A stretch of 64,000 nucleotides of DNA from Catonia carolina (GCA_035578175.1 JAQMRL010000003.1:87770469-87834468), one strand, 5' to 3'; shown: positions 1 to 11,357, counted from the stretch's first letter. Numbers and translations are program-made. The notes: generated by a model not told the origin, from the sequence alone.

Positions 1-474
1 TCGTTTTACACATTCGGTTTTAATGTGTATTTTATTTATTTTTATATAAAAAGAAATTTAGATATCGATTTTATTGATTTGTTAAAAGTTTTTTTTTTTA
101 ATTTTACGATTTCTAACATGTTCCCGTTGTGAGCAAACCTTCAGCCAGAGTACACTAGCCATTCTACCGATCAAATTGCTTTATTAGTATGTTCCTTTTT
201 TATGTTCTTAAATTTTTTTTGAAAATATACTACTTATCAAATGTACTCCTGTGATTTCCCGTTTATCCGAAATGATGTTGTGTACCGATTTCTGATGTTG
301 GGCAATCCACGTTGTGAATAAATACAGTAATAGATTAATCATTTTACTAATTTATGTATAATTTTGTAAAAAAAAAAATATATATTTTTACACCTATTGA
401 TCTCAAGCCTAATAACCCTATTTCCCCAGCGAAGGAAAACCTTGTCCACTATGGGAAAGCCGCTCGTATAAATG
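1..474. other. AT-rich sequence, no feature seen
   Basis: No supported gene. The sequence is A/T-rich with homopolymer runs. The segment around 390-474 leads into a decayed SINE A copy and has no further recognisable similarity to other repeats in the window. Confidence 0.5.
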
Positions 475-697
475 AGGTTAATCATGTAGAGACTCAGGCC
501 GACCATTCTTGTAATTCCTGAAAGTTTAGTTAATTGAACCCCAACCATCAAAGTACAACGGTAACGACTGTCTAGAATTCAAATCCGTATAAAAGTAAAC
601 TATCTTTACTTAGGATTTGAACCACGGAAACTTCGTCTGTGACCATCAATTATCAAAAAGCTGACTCGCCGCGATGACTTTACTATTAGACCAGTGG
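475..697 (-). mobile_element. SINE A copy, diverged, 3'-truncated
   Basis: Read on the minus strand, this has the SINE A order: tRNA-like A-box region near 680-695, the B-box-like GGTTCAAATCC position (here altered) near 640, then the body with the conserved 'ttggggttcaattaacc' block near 530-550. It matches the complete copies at 11436 and 18091 but carries many substitutions and loses the 3' third. The short open frames here are shadows of the SINE body. Confidence 0.75.
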
Positions 698-1035
698 TCA
701 CCAACTGGCGGATCGCCGACTCATTTTTTGCCGATCGTGAGGTCTAGAGAATAATTTATTTGTATGCACATCTTATTCTCTTGTTTGATGTGTAGTTTTT
801 TACGTTTAGGCTGTATGCGTATCGTGAGCAACTGGTGATGTCAACTCGACATACACTTAAGAGCTTTGGTGCACGCTGGACTAGTTTACGGTCATGATCG
901 GGCTGAAAGCAACTCGTGAGTGCTCCGCACTTTAAAATACAAAACCAATTATAACTTTTGTTCACGGGTCTACATTAGTTTGAAACTGTTGTTACATTTA
1001 TTGCTTAAACCTTTTCAAAATCAACATTTAGTATT

Positions 1036-1325
1036 TTTTTGTCATCATTCTCTCGACTGATTTGATGCAGTTCTCCAAGCTGTTTTATCTTGCGCAAGTC
1101 GTCTCATATTTACGTAACTGTAACACCCTACATCTTTTGTAATTTGCTTTATATATTCTAATCTTTGCCTCCCCCTACAATTTAATCCCTCAATATTACC
1201 CTCCATTATTTATAGCCCAATACCTGGATGTCTTAAGATATGCCCCACTAGCCTATCCCTTCTTCTGGTAAGATGCTTTCATATACTTATTTTTTCATCC
1301 ATATTCTCCATATACTTCATTTTTT
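1036..1325 (-). mobile_element. LINE A 3' end, 5'-truncated insertion
   Basis: On the minus strand this is the last ~290 bp of the LINE also present at 12074-13116: the C-terminal codons, the 'gatgcagttctcca' block in plus orientation near 1065-1080, and a terminal hairpin followed by an A-run (T-run on plus). It is flanked by an 11-bp direct repeat, CATTTAGTATT, at 1025-1035 and 1326-1336. Both the 5' truncation and the duplication are as expected of target-primed reverse transcription. Confidence 0.88.
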
Positions 1326-1336
1326 CATTTAGTATT

Positions 1337-2754
1337 AAGTTTTAGAATGATTTCCATATTTAAATTTCTACAGTCGGCAAGTTAAGCCTAAGTAAAAACG
1401 TTGACCGGACCGTGATAGCCTCACCAAAATTTAAACGGACCTTGATCAAATTTAGTTGATAACCACTGCTTTAATACTTAAAATATTAACTGTAAAATAT
1501 TATAAAGGTTAACAGAAAAGACAAGTACTTAACGCACCGCAATACTCTTTCCAAAAATGTTTTAGTATATTTTTACTGAACATTCTGAAACATATGGCTG
1601 TATGAGTGATACAGTGATTATAAAAATTAATGGTATTCATTGTGTTAGAGTACATTACGTAAATAGAAAAACTCAAAACGATTCCAGAAAATTTAACAAA
1701 CAAAATTGAAAACCAGTTTTAGTAGTCTATTAGTTAATTGTCAGTAAAACAAGAAACGAACAATAAAAGTACAATCAATAACAAGAATTACGACTGAACT
1801 TAGTCAATAGGCTTGACTAAAATTTTCAAACCACACAACTGTATCTAACAATCTAAAAAAGCTGAATAAAGTAAAACACATAAAAATCCAAGACACAACC
1901 GTTGGCAGTTAGGTCAACAAATAAAAAAGAAATCTTTCAACATAAAACTGTCAGATGCGTTATATCTTCTTTGAAGTCTCTTTCCTACTGTATTTCTTTA
2001 AAGTGTGGACGTGCTATTGCTACACACAATGTGTGATGATGACTACTTTTCCCCGAACACGACATATTATAATTATATATCATGTGATTTACACGCTTCT
2101 GTTCGGTAAGGATTTTATTTATACCTCAGAACTCTTCCAACATTGTCTTTCATATGCATACATGTATGTGTACACAAATCCGTAAGACAACTCAAAACCG
2201 TAACGGCTTCTATATTCTAATCACACACCTGGGAGTATAAAAACAATGGTAAAAAAAATTTTTAATGTTTTTTTGGAACACTAAAAATCTTTATTGTAGT
2301 TTTTGTACTTCCTTAAAAACATTAAGATGAGAGATATGAAATTGAAGTTTTATAAGCACATGGTAACTTAACTTAAAGTGTAACTTAGTTAAAAGTTTCA
2401 TTCAAACAATCGGTAAACATACTAAACAAAACAAAAAAATCTGGTGAGCCAAATGCCAGTAATAAATTTGATAAAACAACGGACAGAAACAAAAATCACA
2501 AGAATTACATGTTAAATAGAGGTTTCCAATCTCAATGTAATTAAAAATGACCGATCAGACAACCAAAATATGCGGAAATGAAAAATAAAAGCTCAATTAA
2601 TTTTTTCGTGGATTCTGAAAATGAGGTCGCTTAACTGGTACAGTGTACTCCCGATTTAATTCGGCGAATTGGAATTTTTGGTCGCCTTTTTTAAGTTAAG
2701 GGCTCGAAACAAGAGCTCGGTAAGGATATCATTTCCCATGTTCTGTTTTTTAAG
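1337..2754. other. No supported gene
   Basis: Unique-looking AT-rich sequence. Open frames here are short, have no recognisable motif and show no splice context. 2640-2750 is the immediate flank of a SINE B copy. Confidence 0.45.
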
Positions 2755-3149
2755 GTTGTTGCTGTTTAGGTTATCAGCCGACAGGCTGGTTTGAACCTGT
2801 AGAGTTTTTACTAAGTAAAAAGAGGAGTGAGGTAGCCATCCCTTCCTCAATGAGTGGAATTGTAAGCTTATCAGCGTGCCGGGCCCTGTGAAAAGCACAT
2901 ATTTTCCACTCTGCAAATGACACCTTCACTTCATTTACCACAGGGTCTGGCTGTATAACGAAATTCATTACTTTCAGAGGAGATAACTCTTATTAGTGTC
3001 TTTTACACTTCTACTTCTTCTGTTCTTAAATGATTCAGTCATTTAATTGGCTGAGAATGTGATAAGAAACAGAACTATTTATTGTAGACATGCAATGAAC
3101 AGATTGAGTGTAAATAATTTGACGCTCCACCTGTCTGTTATGGGCAGAT
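2755..3149 (-). mobile_element. SINE B copy, near full length
   Basis: Minus-strand copy of the ~400-bp SINE B. The sense strand starts at the CTGCCCATAACAGACAGG block (3135-3149) and ends at the hairpin and CAA-type tail (2755-2800). It keeps part of the internal open frame that begins MNF(V/I)IQPDPVVNEVKVSF, which is disrupted near its end by an indel relative to other copies. Confidence 0.88.
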
Positions 3150-3195
3150 ATTAAAGTTATAGAGCCGGTAAAGTATGATGAAAGAAAACGTATGT

Positions 3196-3317
3196 TTTGG
3201 TCAACAGCAGAAAGGCTGGTTTGAACCTCCAGAGGCTTTACTGAGTAAAACGAGGAGTAAGATTGTTTTTAATTGCCTTCCTCAATGAGTGGGAAAAGTA
3301 TGCTTATCAGCATGCCC
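3196..3317 (-). mobile_element. SINE B fragment (3' third only)
   Basis: Only the 3' portion of SINE B is present on the minus strand: the tail hairpin region near 3205-3225 and the block that includes 'ttcctcaatgagtggg'. It stops abruptly at about 3317, right after the 'cagcatgccc' block, and is followed by a 22-bp match to the SINE C body at about 3331-3352. Confidence 0.8.
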
Positions 3318-3946
3318 TTTGATTTTGTCCAATTACTGCTAATGCAGACGGTTAGAAGAATGATAGATGAAGATGAGTGATGTAAAATTGCTTAGACCTG
3401 ACCGTGTAAAAATACAAAAATGAAATAAAGAAATTGAATAATGAATGAAACGAAAATTAATTAAACAAAATTTGACTTTACATAAATTGAATTGAAACTG
3501 AAGTTGTTTTATAATTATTGATGACACTTTGATTTAATTCTACTTAATTTAATGAATTTACTGTTATAAAATATTGCAATTTATGAATATGAAAATATTT
3601 AAGTTTATTTAATAATATTTAATGAGCTCTGTTATTAATTAATATTTTATAATTACAACTTATTACTTGATTGCTTGCAGTCTTCTGGTTGCTTCTTGTC
3701 CATCTATCGATTCTGAATCAAATGGGGCCTCGATGAATTGTTGCAATCAGTTTAATAGTCTGTACCAAATTCCTTTAAATTTTATATGCTAACTTTAAAA
3801 TTATCAATTTTTTTCAGTTGGTTCTATAATTAAAATAAATCTTGATGTTCTTGTATTTTCTTTTAATTCATTGTTAATTGGTTCAAATTATTTATTTAAA
3901 ATTATACTACGAATCTTTTGTTTTCTTGCTTCATCTTTAACTTTTT
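3318..3946. other. AT-rich spacer with a scrap of SINE C
   Basis: Apart from the 'aattactgctaatgcagacg' stretch near 3330-3352, shared with the SINE C copies at 20863 and 26305, I see only AT-rich sequence without coding potential. Confidence 0.45.
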
Positions 3947-4258
3947 TTATCCCTAACGTGTGTACGTTGCAATCTGTTCAATTCAGAAAAATAAGCAACC
4001 CCATGACCCAATGAGATGAGGATGATATGTAGGACGTGCAATTGAGGTGTAGACTTGTGCAGACTCAGGCCGACCTTTCCTGAGAGAGTATGGTTAATTG
4101 AACCCCAACTATCAAAGTACACCGGTAACCACTGTCTAGCATTCAAACCCGTATCCGTATAAAAGTAACTACCTTTACTAGGATAAGTACCAGGAACCTT
4201 CATCTCCGAAAAACAGCTGATTTTGGCGATGACTTTACCTCTAGACCAACCCGGTGGG
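3947..4258 (-). mobile_element. SINE A copy, near full length
   Basis: Minus-strand SINE A. The 5' end is at about 4258 (CCCACCGGGTTGG on the minus strand), with the A-box-like TGGTCTAGAGG just after it. The conserved body runs to the 3' end near 3947. An open frame of about 88 codons crosses the B-box-equivalent region and body in this copy, as in others; there is no independent evidence that it is translated. Confidence 0.85.
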
Positions 4259-4393
4259 TCATCTTTAACTAAATTTGGATATTTGTCTTCTGGAATATGT
4301 ATTTAAAATGTTGTATTTTCTTCTTACAATTTAGCTTGATATATTTAGTTTCCGACTTAAAATAATTTAAATTTAATTAGGATTTATTAATTT

Positions 4394-4757
4394 TGGTTGC
4401 GGTTGTATTTTATTTGATAGAGCGACAGTGGACTGTAATGCGGTAACATAAATTAATTATAATATATGCGAAGTAAAATTTAATGAAATCTTGACTTACC
4501 CCTTTTTCCAAGACAAGGAAAAATAAAATAAAAGGAATACCACCTGCGCAGGGATAAGGTACAAGGTTTCCAAATTGCGGTGTTCCGAATTCCCGTGTTA
4601 TAAGAACAGCGGTCATATGCGGTTAACGAGGCAGCGGTAACAAAAGGCGACGCGCACTGTACGATGGTCACTCATCGACTGTGTCGAGTTATCTGCTACC
4701 TATATTTACTACCGATAGCGGCGATAACAAAAATAATTTAATTATCGGGCCTAAACA
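4394..4757 (-). repeat. 3' LTR of the Pao element
   Basis: 364 bp, downstream LTR in the minus-strand sense. Its sequence matches 10994-11357 without a mismatch in a line-by-line reading. On the minus strand it starts TGTTTAGGCCCGATAATT and ends in CAACCGCAACCA. The outer side carries the 5-bp target duplication. Small open frames inside it occur identically in both LTRs and are not genes. Confidence 0.97.
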
Positions 4758-4771
4758 TCCTCCCCGCCCCT
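4758..4771 (-). other. Polypurine tract of the Pao element
   Basis: Directly abutting the 3' LTR, the minus strand reads AGGGGCGGGGAGGA, an uninterrupted purine run except for one C. This is the expected primer site for plus-strand DNA synthesis. The 4772-5125 stretch between it and the stop codon of gag-pol is non-coding. Confidence 0.85.
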
Positions 4772-5125
4772 GAAACGACAGTTTCTGAACTCCAAAAAAA
4801 TAAATAAGGAAAAGGAAAGGAGACATCTTCACTTCAGCGGGGGCTGTCACTGAAGACTTGCGAAGGCGAGGTGGCCCACGGAAGAAAGGGAAAAAGAAAG
4901 GATAATTAAGAAAAATAGCGTAAAAAAATATATGGAAAAAAGTAAAATAGAAAAATCTAAAGGCGTAGTTTCCGTGTAAAAACCTCTACACACAGATTAT
5001 TTACAAACGCAATAAAAAATAAATAAAAATTACAGAAAAGATATCGAAATCATATTGCGAAAATAGAATAGAATAAACTAAAATAAAAGATACCTTGAAT
5101 AAATAATTAAAAGAGAATCGAAATA

Positions 5126-8100
5126 TTACTGGGTCGGCAACGGACAAATTTTAGTCACCGACCGCGTAAGTACTCCTGTTCGAGTGCGAACTTTCACGAC
5201 TCGAATAATTCCGTCCGGACCAGGAATAACTTCTTGAATTACTCCAAGTGGCCACTGAAGAGGCGGACAATTATCAGTTTTAATGATGACGATTAAACCG
5301 GCCTCCACAGGTTTAGCGGGAGAGTTCCATTTTTGTCTTACTTGCAGGTTGTGAAGATACTCCACGTTCCATCTCTTCCAGAATTCTTGGATCAACCGGT
5401 CTAAAAGCTGATATCTAGTAAGATGATTCAGTGGTTCATCCAGTAGGTTGCAAGTAGGCAGTCCTTGTAGAGGTTGTTGCACTAAAAAATGAGCTGGAGT
5501 AAGAGCTGAAGGGTCGCTTGGATCCGAGCTTAAGCAATAAAGCGGGCGAGAATTGAGAATAGCTTCTATTTGTGAAAAAACGGTGGAAAGCTCTTCAAAC
5601 GTTAAAATTTGTTGACCAATTACTCTATAAAGATGGCTCTTCACAGACTTTACATTGGACTCCCACAAACCGCCAAAATGCGGAGCATAAGGTGGGTTAA
5701 GCTTCCATTCAATTTGGTTCTCGGCTAGCTCTGACCCCAATGCATGGACGTAAGCGTCTGATTTTATTAATTCGTATACTTCTTTCAACTGAGTTCTGGC
5801 TCCAATGAAGTTTGTTCCACAGTCAGAATAAAGCGTCTTGCATGGCCCACGGCGAGATATAAACCTTTTAAAGGCAGAAAGGAACGTCTGAGTTGACAAA
5901 TCAGATGCTAATTCTAAATGTACTGCTTTGACAGTTAAGCAGATGAATAAGCACAAGTAAGCCTTTTGAGGGCGAGCGCCCCTGCGTCTTGTCCAGGACA
6001 CCCAGAATGGTCCAGCGTAGTCCACACCGGTGTGCAAAAATGCCTTACTTGGCTTCACTCTTGCAGAGGGTAGGCTTCCCATAAGAGGAAATACGGGTTT
6101 TGGTCGAAGTTTAAAGCAAATATTGCAAGAACGGATCAAGTTTCGAATTATGCTTCTTCCACCTAAGATCCAATATTTCTGGCGTAGTAGCGATAACACG
6201 AGCGTCGGCCCTGTATGGAAATGCCTTTGATGACAATGATTTATGATGAGATTCGTGAAGTTATCTCGTTTTGGAAGAAGTATAGGATGTTTTTGCTCGT
6301 AGCTTATTTCCGAGTTAATTAACCGTCCACCAACACGTAGAACACCTTCTGACAAGAACGGATTGAGCTTCCTAATTTCCGAAGAGCAGCCCTTTCCTTC
6401 AATAAGCGATTGTATTTCCGAGGCAAAATGTTCCTTTTGTACTTCTCTGACTATAAGTAATTCGGCGGCGGCTAAATCAGATGCGGATATGAGACCATCA
6501 ACGCAAGGAAGTCGTTTTAAGAACCGTAAAACGTAAACAGTGGCTCTGAGCAATTTATTGTAGGACGAGCATTTGTCTATTAAGTCTCGAAGCGGGTAAT
6601 CTGCTGACTCCGTAGCAATCAAAACACGTTGTTCATCGACGAATTCTTTTGACGAACTGATCAGATACTTAGGCCAGAGAGAATAATCTTCTTCTAGCCA
6701 GCTTGGGCCTCGAAACCATAGCTGATGGTCAACCAAATTATTTGGCAGTAGGCCGCGAGAGAGACAATCGGCCGGATTTTGCTCTCCATTTATGTGAAAC
6801 CAAGCTGAAGATTGTAGATTTTCTTGTATATATGATACGCGGTTAGCGACAAAGGTTTTCCACCTCGATGCAGGGCTATTGATCCATTGAAGCACTATCA
6901 TTGAATCCGAGAATGCGAATATATTCTTGAACTTAAATTGAATTTCACATGCTTTGGACACAAATGATATCAATCGAGCAAGCATAACTGCTGAGCATAG
7001 CTCTAGCCGCGGAATTGTATTTATTTTCATAGGTGCAACACGAGATTTTGCACATAAGAGATTAATTTTGAATGTATTATCTGGTTGCTGAGCTCTAATG
7101 TAAACTACAGCACCATAGCCCTTTTCAGACGCGTCGCAGAAACCGATAAGATCTGCTGTGTGTCCTTCAGAAATAGCGACATGGCGAGAAATTTTTAATT
7201 TTAATAGTACTGGCAGTTGCGATTGAAAGTTGGTCCAAGTCTCCACGATTTGTTTTGGAGGGCTTTCATCCCAGTCTATTTTTAATGACCATAATGTTTT
7301 TATTAAACATTTTGCTAGCAGCGTTGCGGGAGCTAGAAATCCCAAAGGATCAAATATCCTAGCTATTGACGACAAAATGTTGCGTTTTGTACAAATTTTA
7401 TTCTCAGAGCATATCTTGAAACTAAAACAATCCGATGATGCGATCCACTGCAAACCCAAAATTTTTCTTGTGTCATCATTTTGGAAATTTTTAGAATTCA
7501 GAAGTTGATCTTCAATTGGAATTACAGAAACTAAATCAGAGGAATTGCTTGACCATTTGACCATTTCGAACCCACCAGCCTTAAACAATTTTCGTAAGTG
7601 ATGGTATAGCGTCTGAGCCTCTTGAAGGTTCTTTATACTGGTGACCAGATCATCCATATAGATGGAATTATTTATTGCGGCAACAGCTTCAGGATATTTG
7701 GTTGCTTCATCTACGCCTAATTGCCGAGTGACTCGAATCGCGAGAAATGGAGCTGGCTTGACACCAAAAGTCACAGTATTTAGTGTCCACGCGCGCACTT
7801 CTTCATCTGGGGAAAATCTCCATAAAATCTTCTGAAATTTTCGATGTTCGGAATTGACTTCAATCTGCCGATACATCTGTTTCACGTCTGCAGTAACTGC
7901 AATCGGATATAAGCGGAATCTAACAAGAATTTCTATTAAGTCACAATGTAATTTAGGTCCTGTATAAAGAAGATCATTAAGCGAACGATTATTTGAAGCC
8001 TTAGCGCTTGCATCGAAAACTACTCGAAGACGTGTGGTTGCACTGTCCGGTTTTATTACGCAATGATGTGGCAGATAATAACTGTCGTTAATAAAAGTTG

Positions 8101-10312
8101 ACAGAGACATGTGACCTTGTTCGATGTAGTCTTTCATGAAGGCATGATATTCTATCTTCATGTCTTGATTGGCTTTAAGTCGTCTTTCTAAAGATGAGAA
8201 GCGTTTTTCGCAGACAGGTAGTGAATCTCCGAGAGTGGAAGGATCTTCTTTAAACGGCAGCGAAACAGAATAGCGACCAGTCGGTAGTCTCTGGTGGGTG
8301 TCGATGAAATGTTTTTCACATATCTCGTCTCCTTTGTTCAAAAAAGTGGGTTGCGGGATTTCTTCTAGACTCCAAAATTTCTTCATTAAATCATCCAGTG
8401 AAGTCTCAGTAGTAGACATGTAGACTTGATTTTCAGAACGATTACTGTGCGAATGATCCGATACAGTTCTTCCCATAAGAATGTAACCGAAAAGCGTATC
8501 TAAAGCGACTGGAGTCCCGGGAGGTCCCGTTATTTTATGTGATTTTATTATACGCGAAAATTTTTCCGATCCCAACAGAATGTCTATCTGACTGGGAATA
8601 TTACACGTATCATCAGCGAGCTGAATATTTTTTAAGTGCGATAATGACTCCAATGAAAAACATCGGCTGGGTAAACTATCAGTTATTTTATCTATAACAA
8701 AAGCGTCTAATTTAAGTACCCTTTGCGTATCAAAGCGGGAGGCGATAGAAAGTGATGCGTTAAATTTAAGAGGACGAGTGCTAAGTCCAATTCCCTGAAC
8801 CGCTGAATTTACTCGTGATACCTTTAACCCCAGCTTGCGTTGAAATTCGGCAGTAATAAAATTTGATTGGCTGGCGTTGTCAAGAAGCACACGAGCTTCA
8901 TGAGCGCGGTTCATCGTATCAAAAATGAGAATTTTTGCAGTTGATAACAGAACTATCGATTCTGGCGGAGTATTTTGAGAAGTCATGCTAACTGACGATG
9001 TTGAGCAGTGCGCGAGCGAAGAATCAAATGAGGTAACTTGTTTCGAAGTGTCAACAGAAGGAGTCTGAGTATCCGATTTACTTGCGTTCAGTTCCTCAGT
9101 TTTCGTCACAGAAGGTTGACTGTCACGATGCAAGGTAGAGTGGTGTCGTTTGTTGCAGAAAATGCAGGTCTTAAAACTCTTACAGTTCTTAGTAGTATGC
9201 TGAGATGACAAACAATTCACGCACAAATGTTTTGTTTTTACAGCCGAAAATCGGTCAGCGGATGATAACCGTTTAAATTCAGGACATTTAAAAACTTGAT
9301 GCAATTCATTGCAAATTGCACATTTTGGGGGTTGATAATTATTATTCTTACTCGTCAAAAAAGTATGAGTAGGTTTACTTTTGTTAATTTTATCTTTAAT
9401 TTGAGAATTCTCGAGTTTATTAAATTTTGAATTACGAAAAAGAATTTTTTCGTTTTCTTTTGTAAAAGTTAAAAGTTGATCGAACGTAGGGATATCATCC
9501 TTCCTACAATGCATTTCAAAATAGCGCACAGTTTCTGGATCTAACTTTGAGAGGGCTATTTGCAAAATAATAAAATCGGCTAAGTTACCGACATTAATAG
9601 CCTTAAGAGCATCAACGGATGCTACAAAAGAATGCAAAAAGTTTTCTAATCCTTGAGAAGATTGACAAGTAAGAGGTTTAAACTCTAAAATTTTATTTAA
9701 ATAAAAAGACGCTAAATTTCTTTTATCTTGATATTTATCTACAAGATTTTTCCATAAAATAGCATAATTTTCAGCGGTAGGCGGAATTCCGGAAGTTACT
9801 GCTAATGCTTTTTTACTTAGTTTACCTACAAGGTATCTAACTTTATCGGAATCGGATAAGTTAATATTTTCGTGAATATTACTTTTAAAACTTTCAAAAA
9901 ATATAGGCCATTCCGAAAGTTCGCCCGAAAATCCGGGTAGTTCTAAAATCGGCAACTTAATTTTAGGCTTAATTTCAGTAACTTGTTTACTTTTTTGTTC
10001 ACTGTTGTTAATTTCTAATTTAAGCGAATTTTCTGCGGTTATAATAGCACAATATAAATCTTCTAAAGCATCAACTGCTTGAAAACTAGGTTCAGTGTTA
10101 TCATCTATTTTTAATGACAATTCATTTATTTCATCCATAATTAAACGAAATTCATTTCGGGTTTCTTTAATAGTTAAACATTTTTTTATGAATAAATCTT
10201 TACAAGCGGGTATATCCAGCTTTAGGCTGGCATCATACGTTTGCTGAACTCTTTGGTAGAGATGGTTTTTCTTAGCTTCTAATACCCTTAACCTTTTTTG
10301 ATCGGTTGCCAT
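5126..10312 (-). CDS. Gag-Pol polyprotein of BEL/Pao retrotransposon
   Basis: A single 1728-residue frame encodes all proteins needed for LTR retrotransposition. Residues ~1-300 form the Gag region (DUF1759-like, with the ELPGFSGELSEWPIFFESF block). Cys/His knuckles follow at about 329-342 (CAICNELHQVFKC), 363-377 and 381-393. The aspartic protease of the DUF1758 type has LLDNASQSNFIT near 474-485. Reverse transcriptase carries YMDD near 884-887. RNase H has FCDAS (~1060), RLEL (~1103), FSDS (~1135) and PADCLSRG (~1182). Integrase has the zinc motif H-x4-H...C-x2-C (~1354-1398) and the D, D, E residues in VDYAGP (~1430), YSDCGTNF (~1494) and LWESN (~1550). A C-terminal DUF5641-like segment ends the protein. 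No env-like frame is present. The ATG at 10312 follows an A-rich leader. All catalytic motifs look intact, so the element could be autonomous. Confidence 0.96.
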   Translation of the reverse strand: MATDQKRLRVLEAKKNHLYQRVQQTYDASLKLDIPACKDLFIKKCLTIKETRNEFRLIMDEINELSLKIDDNTEPSFQAVDALEDLYCAIITAENSLKLEINNSEQKSKQVTEIKPKIKLPILELPGFSGELSEWPIFFESFKSNIHENINLSDSDKVRYLVGKLSKKALAVTSGIPPTAENYAILWKNLVDKYQDKRNLASFYLNKILEFKPLTCQSSQGLENFLHSFVASVDALKAINVGNLADFIILQIALSKLDPETVRYFEMHCRKDDIPTFDQLLTFTKENEKILFRNSKFNKLENSQIKDKINKSKPTHTFLTSKNNNYQPPKCAICNELHQVFKCPEFKRLSSADRFSAVKTKHLCVNCLSSQHTTKNCKSFKTCIFCNKRHHSTLHRDSQPSVTKTEELNASKSDTQTPSVDTSKQVTSFDSSLAHCSTSSVSMTSQNTPPESIVLLSTAKILIFDTMNRAHEARVLLDNASQSNFITAEFQRKLGLKVSRVNSAVQGIGLSTRPLKFNASLSIASRFDTQRVLKLDAFVIDKITDSLPSRCFSLESLSHLKNIQLADDTCNIPSQIDILLGSEKFSRIIKSHKITGPPGTPVALDTLFGYILMGRTVSDHSHSNRSENQVYMSTTETSLDDLMKKFWSLEEIPQPTFLNKGDEICEKHFIDTHQRLPTGRYSVSLPFKEDPSTLGDSLPVCEKRFSSLERRLKANQDMKIEYHAFMKDYIEQGHMSLSTFINDSYYLPHHCVIKPDSATTRLRVVFDASAKASNNRSLNDLLYTGPKLHCDLIEILVRFRLYPIAVTADVKQMYRQIEVNSEHRKFQKILWRFSPDEEVRAWTLNTVTFGVKPAPFLAIRVTRQLGVDEATKYPEAVAAINNSIYMDDLVTSIKNLQEAQTLYHHLRKLFKAGGFEMVKWSSNSSDLVSVIPIEDQLLNSKNFQNDDTRKILGLQWIASSDCFSFKICSENKICTKRNILSSIARIFDPLGFLAPATLLAKCLIKTLWSLKIDWDESPPKQIVETWTNFQSQLPVLLKLKISRHVAISEGHTADLIGFCDASEKGYGAVVYIRAQQPDNTFKINLLCAKSRVAPMKINTIPRLELCSAVMLARLISFVSKACEIQFKFKNIFAFSDSMIVLQWINSPASRWKTFVANRVSYIQENLQSSAWFHINGEQNPADCLSRGLLPNNLVDHQLWFRGPSWLEEDYSLWPKYLISSSKEFVDEQRVLIATESADYPLRDLIDKCSSYNKLLRATVYVLRFLKRLPCVDGLISASDLAAAELLIVREVQKEHFASEIQSLIEGKGCSSEIRKLNPFLSEGVLRVGGRLINSEISYEQKHPILLPKRDNFTNLIINHCHQRHFHTGPTLVLSLLRQKYWILGGRSIIRNLIRSCNICFKLRPKPVFPLMGSLPSARVKPSKAFLHTGVDYAGPFWVSWTRRRGARPQKAYLCLFICLTVKAVHLELASDLSTQTFLSAFKRFISRRGPCKTLYSDCGTNFIGARTQLKEVYELIKSDAYVHALGSELAENQIEWKLNPPYAPHFGGLWESNVKSVKSHLYRVIGQQILTFEELSTVFSQIEAILNSRPLYCLSSDPSDPSALTPAHFLVQQPLQGLPTCNLLDEPLNHLTRYQLLDRLIQEFWKRWNVEYLHNLQVRQKWNSPAKPVEAGLIVIIKTDNCPPLQWPLGVIQEVIPGPDGIIRVVKVRTRTGVLTRSVTKICPLPTQ

Positions 10313-10993
10313 ATTTTTTATTTTTTATTTTTTTTTTTTTTAAATATAAGAAATGAACCAAATAACAGGGTTATAAATGCAAACAAGTAGCACGGAAATC
10401 GCGTAACTTAATTAAAGAATAATTTCTTTAAATTAAGTTATAATAATTAAAAATAATTTAAGGATTAAAGAATTTATTCATGAAGATAATCAAATTGAAA
10501 TAATAAAATTATAATTATTGTGTTTATCGAAATTTAAATTTAAATGTTAAGTTTGTAGATAAGCCGATAACGAAATAACAAAATTTGTAGGAATAGGTAG
10601 CAGATAACCTAAAGCGAATAACAAGTTTTATGCAGGTTAAAACTCGACACAGCATACAAGAATTGTAATGCGTATTATGCTAACAATATATATAATTGAA
10701 AACGTAATTAAAGTTTTCCGACTTCTTAAAAAAATGAACAGTTATGAATTTTATGCAAAGCGCAAATTTAACAAATATGCGTATAGCGTGCAATAGCGAA
10801 TAGCGTATTTTAAACAAATTAATGTTATTTACATTTACATTAACATAGCGATTTAACGTGAATTCAGTTGACATCAAATAAAACACAATGTAAAGGTATA
10901 TCCTCGCGAAGGAAAACCAATGGTCTTTTCGAAGCTATCCGCCCGAAAGTTAATAATGTGCTTCTGGAAGATATCAGGTCCGGAGGTTACCAA
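10313..10993 (-). other. 5' leader and primer-binding site of the Pao element
   Basis: The 681 bp between the 5' LTR and the gag-pol start are non-coding and AT-rich. Next to the LTR, on the minus strand at 10975-10992, is TGGTAACCTCCGGACC. It starts with TGG, the complement of a tRNA 3' CCA end, and is the expected primer-binding site. I could not name the matching tRNA. Confidence 0.7.
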
Positions 10994-11357
10994 TGGTTGC
11001 GGTTGTATTTTATTTGATAGAGCGACAGTGGACTGTAATGCGGTAACATAAATTAATTATAATATATGCGAAGTAAAATTTAATGAAATCTTGACTTACC
11101 CCTTTTTCCAAGACAAGGAAAAATAAAATAAAAGGAATACCACCTGCGCAGGGATAAGGTACAAGGTTTCCAAATTGCGGTGTTCCGAATTCCCGTGTTA
11201 TAAGAACAGCGGTCATATGCGGTTAACGAGGCAGCGGTAACAAAAGGCGACGCGCACTGTACGATGGTCACTCATCGACTGTGTCGAGTTATCTGCTACC
11301 TATATTTACTACCGATAGCGGCGATAACAAAAATAATTTAATTATCGGGCCTAAACA
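10994..11357 (-). repeat. 5' LTR of the Pao element
   Basis: 364 bp, upstream LTR in the minus-strand sense, identical to 4394-4757. It should hold the promoter of the element. I did not identify a convincing TATA box or transcription start within it. Confidence 0.97.

Larger units (their letters stand above)
4394..11357 (-). mobile_element. Complete BEL/Pao LTR retrotransposon
   Basis: A 6,964-bp element on the minus strand, bounded by two 364-bp LTRs that I read as identical base for base. It is flanked by a perfect 5-bp duplication, aattt, at 4389-4393 and 11358-11362. LTRs begin TG and end CA. Between them lie a leader, one uninterrupted gag-pol frame and a polypurine tract against the 3' LTR. 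Identical LTRs, an intact frame and an intact target duplication together indicate a very recent insertion, possibly still polymorphic in the population. Domain order protease-RT-RNase H-integrase and the DUF1758-type protease place it in BEL/Pao, probably the Pao branch (branch placement is inference). Confidence 0.97.

Noticed and set aside
4410..4671. Two overlapping open frames that recur identically at 11010-11271
   Set aside because: They lie inside the two identical LTRs of the Pao element and overlap each other; the repetition is explained by the LTRs.
7230..7508. 92-codon plus-strand frame
   Set aside because: Antisense shadow of the Pao gag-pol frame on the minus strand; no motif.
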